Below, one piece after another: positions 1 to 5,254 of a stretch of 9,314 nucleotides of DNA; position 1 is the stretch's first letter, and every line of letters begins with the position of its first letter. Origin of the DNA: Verrucomicrobia bacterium UBA6775 (GTDB lineage Bacteria; Verrucomicrobiota; Verrucomicrobiia; Limisphaerales; UBA1096); the NCBI GenBank assembly GCA_002453165.1, contig DKGH01000120.1, positions 1 through 9,314 on the forward strand, in the 5' to 3' direction. Below the pieces are notes generated by a model. The model did not search any database. It was not told the origin of the DNA and saw only the letters and a program-made list of their open reading frames with translations. A program made the position numbers and the translations under genes.

Positions 1-1
1 G

Positions 2-82
2 AAGAAGAAGGCTGCCAAGAAGAAGGCTGCTCCCAAAAGGAAAGCAGCTAAAAAGAAGGCAACCCGCAAGAAGAAGAAATAA
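2..82 (+). CDS. C-terminus of a Lys/Ala-rich (histone H1-like) protein, 5' partial
   Basis: The frame from position 2 is open to a TAA stop at 80-82 and reads as 26 residues, almost all Lys and Ala with one Pro, one Thr and two Arg. Two near-perfect 15-bp units (2-16 and 17-31) each encode KKKAA. Such tails are typical of bacterial histone H1-like nucleoid proteins, but similar tails also occur at the end of some topoisomerase I, HU-like and ribosomal proteins. The folded part lies outside the window, so the family cannot be decided. The tail would bind nucleic acid through charge. An intrinsic terminator starts 28 nt after the stop, which supports this being a real gene end. I am fairly sure it is coding and unsure of the product. 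Confidence 0.6.
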   Translation, partial: KKKAAKKKAAPKRKAAKKKATRKKKK

Positions 83-110
83 TCTTCTTTAAAAGGTTTG
101 AATGCGGTTT

Positions 111-150
111 GGAGGTTCTGCCCTGTGCGGAACCTCCATCCTTCTTTTTT
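111..150 (+). terminator. Rho-independent terminator after the Lys-rich gene
   Basis: GGAGGTTC at 111-118 pairs perfectly with GAACCTCC at 130-137. A further T-G and G-C pair (119-129, 120-128) extends the stem to 10 bp with a 7-nt loop. The T-rich run TTCTTTTTT follows at 142-150. Position and strand fit the end of the transcript whose coding part stops at 82. It also argues that the exonuclease downstream has its own promoter, or depends on read-through. Confidence 0.85.
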
Positions 151-176
151 GGGCCGGTTTTTTGCATATTTTCCCC

Positions 177-896
177 ATGGCCACGCTGGTTTTTGACATT
201 GAGACATCCGCACTACCCCTCGATTCCTTCGACAATTCCTCTCAGGAATACCTGATGCGGCCGGCGGCCAGACTGGCCACCGAGGAGGAGCAGGAGGCCA
301 AGCGGGAGGAACTCGTTCGCATGATGAACCTCTGGCCATTCACGGCCCGGGTGGTGTGTGTGGCGATGATCAACGCGGAGACGCTGCGCGGGCAGGTCAT
401 TTTTATCGCCGACGATTTCGAGTCCAACTCGCGCAGTGTTGCTGGTGTGGAGTTCGTGCCGGTGATGGACGAGGAGGAATTGATCGCGCAATTTTGGGAG
501 GTAACCAAGCACTACGACAAGGTGGTGACGTTCAACGGTCGCCAGTTTGACATTCCGTTTCTCTATCTTCGTTCCGCGCAACTCGATGTACCGATCTCAA
601 AAAAGAACTGGCTCGGCTATCGGTTCGCCACCGATCCGCACTGCGACCTCGCGGAGCAGTTGACGTTTTACAACGTCAGCGGCAGGGATGGTGCCGCCCG
701 GCGTTTCAACCTGGATTTCTACTGCCGCGTGTTTGGGATCGAGTCACCGAAATCACACGGGGTCACCGGGATGGACGTCAACCAGTTGATTAAGGAGGAA
801 AAGTACGAGGCAATCGCCGAGTACTGTGTGCGCGACGTCTTCGCCACAGTGAAGCTCTACGACATCTGGAGGGAACGCCTCGAGGGCATCAAGTGA
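177..896 (+). CDS. Predicted 3'-5' exonuclease, PolB-related DEDDy type
   Basis: This 239-residue protein matches the stand-alone exonucleases related to the proofreading domain of family B DNA polymerases (RNase H-like fold). The three metal-binding motifs are visible: ExoI as VFDIETS with D7 and E9, ExoII as FNGRQFD with N120 and D125, and ExoIII as YCVRD with Y216 and D220, the tyrosine making it the DEDDy subtype. HCDL at 155-158 is also usual in this family. The polymerase domain is absent, as expected. The role is 3'-5' removal of nucleotides from DNA ends, probably in repair; the exact pathway is unknown. The ATG at 177 is preferred because the in-frame ATG at 102 would place the terminator hairpin inside the gene and add 25 residues ahead of the first beta strand. 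No Shine-Dalgarno sequence precedes it. It ends 20 nt from the convergent plsC. Confidence 0.85.
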   Translation: MATLVFDIETSALPLDSFDNSSQEYLMRPAARLATEEEQEAKREELVRMMNLWPFTARVVCVAMINAETLRGQVIFIADDFESNSRSVAGVEFVPVMDEEELIAQFWEVTKHYDKVVTFNGRQFDIPFLYLRSAQLDVPISKKNWLGYRFATDPHCDLAEQLTFYNVSGRDGAARRFNLDFYCRVFGIESPKSHGVTGMDVNQLIKEEKYEAIAEYCVRDVFATVKLYDIWRERLEGIK

Positions 897-897
897 T

Positions 898-911
898 CGC
901 TTGGCCAAGCG
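898..911. repeat. 14-bp palindrome CGCTTGGCCAAGCG, intergenic copy
   Basis: A perfect 14-bp palindrome occupies most of the 20-nt gap between the convergent exonuclease and plsC genes. It is the longest form of a motif found throughout the window and its only exact intergenic copy. As RNA it could fold as CGCTT/AAGCG around a GGCC loop from either strand, but no T run follows, so it is not a standard terminator. Confidence 0.85.
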
Positions 912-916
912 GAGTA

Positions 917-1552
917 TCAATCCTCAATCGGTTGCAGCTTCCTGATGGCCGTCATCGTCGATTCGGCGGCCTCCTGATAGATGCCCCGCAATTCCTGCCG
1001 CGAACAGGTCCTTGCCTTTTCCCGCAGCGGCTCGACGTCAAGCGGTTTGCCGAACTTAACAGACATCATCCTTGGCTTGGGTAGCACTTGGTTTCGGTTG
1101 TAGGCGTTGTAGGTCCATACCCGCACCGGCACGACCGGGGCACGCGACTTGATGATCGTCAGGCCGATGCCACCCTGTGCCGGCAGCATTTCGCCGTCGA
1201 ACGTCCGCGTGCCTTCCGGAAAAATGATGATACCATTGTCTTTGAGCAGCCTCTCGAGAATGATTTTCAAGCCCCTGGCTCCGCCTCCCTCCCGGTCGAC
1301 CGGTACGGTATTCAAACCCCTGAAAAAAGGGCCTGAAAGCCAATGTGAAAAGATGTTTTCACGGGCAAGATAGTTGATCGGCCGGGGCAGGCTGCTGCCG
1401 ATGAACGGCGGATCGAAGTAGCTCTCGTGGTTGGCCGCGATAATGACCGGGCCGGTGATGGGCACGCGCTCGGGGTTGTACACGCGACATCGAAACAGGT
1501 TTTTGAATATCCATCTCGATGAGGCCCAAGCCCACCAGTAGAGCGGGGTCAT
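917..1552 (-). CDS. plsC: 1-acyl-sn-glycerol-3-phosphate acyltransferase
   Basis: This 211-residue protein transfers a fatty acyl chain to the sn-2 position of lysophosphatidic acid, making phosphatidic acid for membrane lipids at the inner face of the cytoplasmic membrane. The acyltransferase motifs appear in order: NHESYFD at 41-47 (the HX4D catalytic pair, H42 and D47), VPVDREGG at 83-90, FPEGTR at 111-116 (substrate phosphate binding) and the Pro-containing block APVVPV at 138-143. Length is normal for short PlsC proteins; the hydrophobic stretch before the HX4D motif is brief. The ATG overlaps the cmk stop as ATGA, and GGAGG at 1560-1564 lies 7 nt upstream, so the start is well supported and translation is probably coupled to cmk. 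It is the last gene of the tyrA-aroA-cmk-plsC operon. Confidence 0.93.
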   Translation of the reverse strand: MTPLYWWAWASSRWIFKNLFRCRVYNPERVPITGPVIIAANHESYFDPPFIGSSLPRPINYLARENIFSHWLSGPFFRGLNTVPVDREGGGARGLKIILERLLKDNGIIIFPEGTRTFDGEMLPAQGGIGLTIIKSRAPVVPVRVWTYNAYNRNQVLPKPRMMSVKFGKPLDVEPLREKARTCSRQELRGIYQEAAESTMTAIRKLQPIED

Positions 1553-2199
1553 CCCGCGGCCTCCAGTTTTTCCTGAACCTCGCCGATGATCAACGCGCTG
1601 GTCTCCTCGGCGGTCATCTCGGAGTTGTTGATCACCTTCGCGCCGAGCGGGATCATAAGCGGGGCGGCGGCGCGTTGGCTGTCCTGCTTGTCGCGTTCGG
1701 CCAGATTTTCGTCCACCCCATCGGCAGCACGACGCTTGGAGCGCTCGTCGAGCGAGGCGTCGAGGTAGAATTTGAAATCCGTGTCGGGAAACACATTCGA
1801 GCCGATGTCGCGTCCTTCCATCACGAGGTCACCGAACTTAATGCATTCACGCTGCTTGGCTTTCATCCATTTGCGCACGGCAGGAACTGCCGCCACCACC
1901 GGCACAGCGGCACTCGTCTCGGCGGTGCGGATTTCCTTCTCGGGAAAATAGCCATCCACGTACAACCGAATGTGGCCGTCGTCGTTTTTCAACTCTGTCT
2001 TCCATCGACGACACAGCGACGCAATCGCCTTGTCGTCGCCGAGATCGACATCCTTCTCGAGGCAGTGCCAGGCGAGGCTGCGGTACATCGCACCTGTGTC
2101 GACATACGCATAGCCCAACGCCTTGGCGACGCGTTTTGCGTTGGTGCTCTTCCCGCTAGCGCTCGTGCCGTCGAGGGCAATTACGATTGGCTCTCCCAT
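1549..2199 (-). CDS. cmk: Cytidylate (CMP/dCMP) kinase
   Basis: This 216-residue enzyme phosphorylates CMP and dCMP with ATP, feeding CTP and dCTP synthesis in the cytoplasm. Visible motifs are the P-loop GTSASGKS at 11-18, YVDTGAMYR at 32-40 and IRTAETS at 90-96 in the nucleotide-binding region, GRDIGSNVFPD at 129-139, and RDKQDSQRAAAPL at 169-181, matching the family's RDxxDxxRxxxPL lid and CMP-binding segment. Length is typical. The ATG at 2199 is chosen over an in-frame TTG one codon earlier. It begins 6 nt after the aroA stop with no clear Shine-Dalgarno, suggesting translational coupling, and it overlaps plsC by 4 nt. A cmk-plsC order is also known from Firmicutes. Confidence 0.95.
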   Translation of the reverse strand: MGEPIVIALDGTSASGKSTNAKRVAKALGYAYVDTGAMYRSLAWHCLEKDVDLGDDKAIASLCRRWKTELKNDDGHIRLYVDGYFPEKEIRTAETSAAVPVVAAVPAVRKWMKAKQRECIKFGDLVMEGRDIGSNVFPDTDFKFYLDASLDERSKRRAADGVDENLAERDKQDSQRAAAPLMIPLGAKVINNSEMTAEETSALIIGEVQEKLEAAG

Positions 2200-2205
2200 C
2201 AAATT

Positions 2206-3492
2206 TTAGTCTGCAAAAAGTTGTTCCGGTTTCAGTTCGTCCCCGTTCCCATCCCGCACCGTCGCGCCCAGTCCGAGCGGAGCAGGGGCGGCCAGTTTTT
2301 GAAAAAACGTCGGGAAAGTCTTGCGAACGCAGGCCGGATTCTTGATGCGAATCCCCGGCACTTTCAATCCAAGAGTGGCAAAGCACATCGCCATCCGGTG
2401 ATCCTCGTACGTGTCCACCTCCGCACCGTGCAATGCGCCTGGCTGCAAGGTGAGCGTGTCTCCGGACTCATCAATCGCCGCGCCGCACTTGGCCAATTCG
2501 GTTCGCATCGCCACGACGCGTTCGCATTCCTGTACCCGCAGGCGGCCAAGCTCAGTGAATTCCGTCTGCCGCCTGGCCAAGGGCGCAATGGCGATGGCAG
2601 TCATAATGCTGTCACCAAGATTGTCCTGCCGCGATGTGCTCGGCGGCAGTGGCAATCGACCGGGAAATGCCGCATCGATCTGCCAACCGGAGCTTGGCCA
2701 GCGTGCCACCTGTACCGGCAGACTGCCGGCTTCAGACAAAATATGCCCTGCCGCCCAAAAGTAACTCCCCCCGGAGGCATCCGGCTCGATGGCAAAGCTG
2801 CCGCCTCGGCTCGGGAACACATCGATCAGGCTTGAGGTCATCGCCACGTAGGGCGAGGCGGCTCCCTGCTCACCATCAATACCGACCTGCCATCGCCCGA
2901 TCCCGGCACCGAGCAGCAGCGCCGAGGCGAATTGCGTACTCATCGCGATGTCCACCCGGCAACTCCCGCCGCTTGGCCCCTGACCGTGGATGGTCACCGG
3001 CAGCCTGTCGTTTTCTGAGTCGATTCGATTACCCAGCTCCCGCAGTGCCTGCAGCAGGGCAGCCTGTGGGCGCTCGTGCATGCGTAACACGCCTGAGAGT
3101 CGGTAGACGCCCCGGCCAAGGCATAGGAACGCCGTGAGAAACCGGGCTGCCGTGCCGGCGTTGCCAACGAACAACTCGAGGGGTTCCTCCTCCGTTCCGC
3201 CGCTTGGGATCGCTTGGCCAAGCCCGGCCACGTGGATCGTGCGGTTAGCCGCCTCACCGGGGTCAGGCTGTACCTCGATCGAGTAGCCCAGCTTTTGCAG
3301 CGCCTCCACCATCACCTGCGTGTCCTCGCTCCACAAGGCACCCTCAAGCGTCACCTCACCCTCGGCCAGAGCCGCGAGGATGAGCGCTCGATTGGTGATG
3401 CTCTTCGAGCCGGGAACAGTGATCTCCACCTCGGGTGCAGCGCTCAGCGGGACAATCTCGATTAGGTCGGGCAGCGACATTTCAATATGCAT
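2206..3492 (-). CDS. aroA: 3-phosphoshikimate 1-carboxyvinyltransferase (EPSP synthase)
   Basis: This enzyme joins phosphoenolpyruvate to shikimate 3-phosphate, the sixth step of the shikimate pathway to aromatic amino acids. From the ATG at 3492 it is 428 residues, close to the usual length. Recognisable blocks are PGSKSITNRAL at 27-37, the PEP-binding LFVGNAGTAARF at 107-118, RMHERP at 137-142, STQFASAL at 185-192, the LRVQECER segment at 318-325 (family LRxKExDR, with a Cys and Glu as variants), YEDHRMAM at 362-369 and KTFPTFF at 391-397. About 30 residues follow that last block, somewhat more than usual. The ATG at 3492 overlaps tyrA by 11 nt and has GGAG 8 nt upstream at 3501-3504; an ATG at 3480 (424 residues) is also possible, while the TTG at 3546 is unlikely. 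One exact palindrome copy lies in it (3212-3223) and one core copy (2489-2496). Confidence 0.95.
   Translation of the reverse strand: MHIEMSLPDLIEIVPLSAAPEVEITVPGSKSITNRALILAALAEGEVTLEGALWSEDTQVMVEALQKLGYSIEVQPDPGEAANRTIHVAGLGQAIPSGGTEEEPLELFVGNAGTAARFLTAFLCLGRGVYRLSGVLRMHERPQAALLQALRELGNRIDSENDRLPVTIHGQGPSGGSCRVDIAMSTQFASALLLGAGIGRWQVGIDGEQGAASPYVAMTSSLIDVFPSRGGSFAIEPDASGGSYFWAAGHILSEAGSLPVQVARWPSSGWQIDAAFPGRLPLPPSTSRQDNLGDSIMTAIAIAPLARRQTEFTELGRLRVQECERVVAMRTELAKCGAAIDESGDTLTLQPGALHGAEVDTYEDHRMAMCFATLGLKVPGIRIKNPACVRKTFPTFFQKLAAPAPLGLGATVRDGNGDELKPEQLFAD
2488..2497. repeat. TTGGCCAA core in aroA (CTTGGCCAAT)
   Basis: Exact 8-bp core at 2489-2496 with only one outer base conserved. In aroA it encodes Leu-Ala-Lys within TELAKCG. 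Counted as a core-only copy. Confidence 0.6.
3211..3223. repeat. CGCTTGGCCAAGC palindrome in aroA
   Basis: Exact 12-mer at 3212-3223, preceded by GATC as is the intergenic copy at 899-910, so the two share 16 identical bases from GATC onward. In aroA it encodes Leu-Gly-Gln-Ala within GLGQAIP, a position not among the conserved motifs. Confidence 0.8.
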
Positions 3493-4354
3493 CCGGCGCA
3501 CTCCATTCATCGCGCGCGCGCTTGGCCTCATCGAGCCACCCTTCAATCGCTTCGCTGGAATCCTCCGAGATCAGTTGTCGCAGCTGATCCAGTTCAGCGG
3601 AATACTCGTCGATCACCTCAAGGATGGCCTCGCGGTTGGATCGGACAATGTCGCGCCACATCACAGGCGAGCCGGAGGCCAGACGGGACATATCGCGAAA
3701 GCCGGTCGCGCAAAGTTGTTTCTGCAACTCACCATGGCTCGGGTCCAACACACGCCTTGCCAGGGCCGAGGCCAGCAGGTGCGGGAGATGACTGCACCTC
3801 GCAACCAGTTGATCGTGATCGTCCGCCGACATCGTGACCGGTTCGGAGCCGAGTTTTTCCCAAAATTCATTGACGAAGTTGAGTGCCGTCGCGTCGGTGG
3901 CATCGGTCGGCGTGACCACGCACACGGCGCCGTCAAACAGATCTGCCCGGGCAGCGCTTGGCCCAGCCTGGGCGCTTCCGGCCATCGGGTGGCTCCCGAC
4001 GAAGTGTGCCCCGGCACCGGCAATCATCGGCGTCAGTTCATCCACCAACTGCCGCTTGGTACTTCCCACATCGGTGACCACCGCCCCGTTTTTCAGGTGC
4101 TGCAGCCAGCGCTTGGCCAAGCCGGCCATGCTAGCCACCGGCGTACAGAGGACAATCAGGTCTGCACCGGAAATTGCTTCCGCTTCGTCCAGCGTCACCT
4201 CGTCAGCCACGCCAAGTGCCTGGCATTCACTCACGCTCTCCGGCCGCCGAACGAGGGCGGTCACGCGCTTGGCCAAGCCGCGCTCCTTCGCAGCAAGACC
4301 AAGCGAACCGCCAAGGAGCCCGGCTCCGACGATTGTGAGTTTGTCCAATGACAC
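3482..4354 (-). CDS. tyrA: Prephenate (or arogenate) dehydrogenase
   Basis: This 290-residue NAD(P)-dependent enzyme oxidatively decarboxylates prephenate (or arogenate) in tyrosine synthesis. The N-terminal Rossmann fold carries GAGLLG at 10-15. SHPMAGS at 121-127 contains the conserved catalytic His (H122). The C-terminal helical dimerisation domain shows DDHDQLVARCSHLPHLL at 178-194 and GFRDMSRLASGSPVMWRDI at 218-236, both family hallmarks. There is no chorismate mutase or ACT domain, so this is a monofunctional form without the usual built-in tyrosine feedback domain. The start is a GTG at 4354; a TTG two codons later (4348) is an alternative, and no Shine-Dalgarno is evident. It is the first gene of the operon, upstream of aroA, another step in the same pathway. 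Prephenate versus arogenate preference cannot be read from the sequence. Two exact 12-bp palindromes lie 156 bp apart within it. Confidence 0.93.
   Translation of the reverse strand: MSLDKLTIVGAGLLGGSLGLAAKERGLAKRVTALVRRPESVSECQALGVADEVTLDEAEAISGADLIVLCTPVASMAGLAKRWLQHLKNGAVVTDVGSTKRQLVDELTPMIAGAGAHFVGSHPMAGSAQAGPSAARADLFDGAVCVVTPTDATDATALNFVNEFWEKLGSEPVTMSADDHDQLVARCSHLPHLLASALARRVLDPSHGELQKQLCATGFRDMSRLASGSPVMWRDIVRSNREAILEVIDEYSAELDQLRQLISEDSSEAIEGWLDEAKRARDEWSAPDAY
3501..3504 (-). promoter_or_regulatory. aroA: GGAG ribosome binding site supporting the aroA start at 3492
   Basis: GGAG on the minus strand lies 8 nt before the ATG at 3492, inside the tyrA reading frame. The alternative ATG at 3480 would be 20 nt away, too far for this site. 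This favours the 11-nt overlapping start. Confidence 0.5.
4111..4122. repeat. GCTTGGCCAAGC palindrome in tyrA (copy 1)
   Basis: Exact 12-mer preceded by C. In tyrA it encodes Gly-Leu-Ala-Lys within AGLAKRW (residues 77-83), a different codon phase from the aroA copy. Confidence 0.8.
4267..4278. repeat. GCTTGGCCAAGC palindrome in tyrA (copy 2)
   Basis: Exact 12-mer preceded by C, 156 bp from the other tyrA copy and in the same codon phase. It encodes Gly-Leu-Ala-Lys within RGLAKRV (residues 25-31), in the variable stretch after the dinucleotide-binding helix. Confidence 0.8.
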
Positions 4355-4507
4355 GCGCGCATTAAACCGGCGATGCCTTACCGAGTCGAGCAGAGTCGGG
4401 AAATGTCACAATTTCGCAGCATAAAATTGACGGCGCATGGGTCGGGCTGATACACAACAAGCCCAGTTTACGTGCGCTTGGTTCGCAGCCGTAAACCCGA
4501 CAACACC
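4355..4507. other. Divergent intergenic region between tyrA and pyrH
   Basis: This 153-bp gap separates two divergently transcribed genes and should hold the promoters of both. It includes an AT-richer stretch (about 4401-4430) in an otherwise GC-rich window. I see no riboswitch, tRNA or convincing small gene. For the minus strand, TATGCT can be read on the complement near 4418-4423 as a possible -10 box, but without a matching -35. Confidence 0.6.
4427..4455 (+). promoter_or_regulatory. Possible sigma70-type promoter for pyrH
   Basis: TTGACG at 4427-4432 matches five of six -35 consensus bases. Seventeen bases later is ATACAC, or GATACA at 16-bp spacing, a weak -10 match. It would start transcription roughly 45 nt before the pyrH ATG. 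The -35 is good and the -10 poor, so this is tentative. Confidence 0.35.
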
Positions 4508-5254
4508 ATGCCTGCAAAAAAGAAATCGCCCGCCACCGCCAACCGCAAAAAACCGAAGTTCCGCCGTGTCCTGCTGAAAATCAGCGGGGAAGTGCTCGGC
4601 GGGGAAACCGGCGGCATCTGTCCCGAGTCCGTCCACGACGTCGCGGCGCAGGTGCGCGAGGTGGCAAAGCTCGGCGTGCAGATCGGCGTCGTCGTTGGGG
4701 GAGGGAATATTTTTCGCGGACTACAGGGCAGCGAAAAGGGCATCGAGCGGGTGACCGGCGACCAGATGGGAATGCTCGCCACTGTGATAAACTCCATGGC
4801 ACTGCAGGATGCGCTGGAAAAACAGGGTGTGCCGACCCGCGTCCAGTCCGCCATCACCATGTCGCAGGTGGCCGAGCCTTTCATCCGCCGGCGGGCGGTG
4901 CGTCATCTCGAGAAAGGACGCGTGGTCATCTTCGGCGGTGGTACCGGTAACCCATACTGCTCCACCGACACGGCAGCCGCCTTGCGTGCCAACGAGATCG
5001 CCGCCGAGGTCATTCTCAAGGCCACTAAGGTCGACGGTATCTACGACAGTGACCCAATGAAAAACCCGAAGGCCAAGCGCTTCACGAAAATCAGCTACCT
5101 CGATGCGCTGCAAAAACAACTGCGCGTGATGGACTCCACCGCTTTTTCGCTCTGCATGGACAACGGGATGCCAATCATCGTCTTCGACCTCTTCAAGAAA
5201 CACAACTTCCGCAAAGTTATCCTAGGCGGCAAAGTCGGTACGTTGGTGAGTTAA
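4508..5254 (+). CDS. pyrH: Uridylate (UMP) kinase
   Basis: This 248-residue bacterial UMP kinase of the amino acid kinase fold converts UMP to UDP with ATP in the cytoplasm. Visible family motifs are LLKISGE at 22-28, VGGGNIFRG at 63-71, DQMGMLATVINSMAL at 85-99, GGGTGNPYCSTDTAAALRA at 143-161, KATKVDGIYDSDP at 171-183, MDSTA at 208-212 and the closing GTLV at 244-247. The first 17 residues are a basic extension with seven Lys and one Arg that most relatives lack. The ATG at 4508 is preferred over an in-frame GTG at 4472, which would add 12 more residues before the fold; neither has a clear Shine-Dalgarno. Neither tsf upstream nor frr downstream, the usual pyrH partners, is present. Its TAA overlaps the convergent sulfatase stop. 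Confidence 0.95.
   Translation: MPAKKKSPATANRKKPKFRRVLLKISGEVLGGETGGICPESVHDVAAQVREVAKLGVQIGVVVGGGNIFRGLQGSEKGIERVTGDQMGMLATVINSMALQDALEKQGVPTRVQSAITMSQVAEPFIRRRAVRHLEKGRVVIFGGGTGNPYCSTDTAAALRANEIAAEVILKATKVDGIYDSDPMKNPKAKRFTKISYLDALQKQLRVMDSTAFSLCMDNGMPIIVFDLFKKHNFRKVILGGKVGTLVS

Noticed and set aside
102..176. Longer exonuclease start at the ATG at 102
   Set aside because: It would place the terminator stem-loop and T run in the coding region and add a hydrophobic segment absent from this cytoplasmic family; the ATG at 177 sits just before the first beta strand.
1519..2835. Plus-strand open frame of 438 codons opposite cmk and aroA
   Set aside because: It is antisense to two well-identified genes, crosses their boundary, and its translation is Arg/His-rich with no family motif. 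Long antisense frames are common in GC-rich genes.
3510..3520. Alternating CG run
   Set aside because: It is short and encodes ordinary Arg/Ala codons of tyrA; chance in GC-rich DNA.
3320..4351. Plus-strand open frame of 343 codons opposite tyrA and the start of aroA
   Set aside because: Shadow of confidently assigned minus-strand genes; no protein family features.
4437..4580. Small plus-strand frame starting MGRADTQQ upstream of and overlapping pyrH
   Set aside because: No Shine-Dalgarno and a Pro/Arg-rich tail caused by the out-of-frame pyrH sequence; nothing supports translation.
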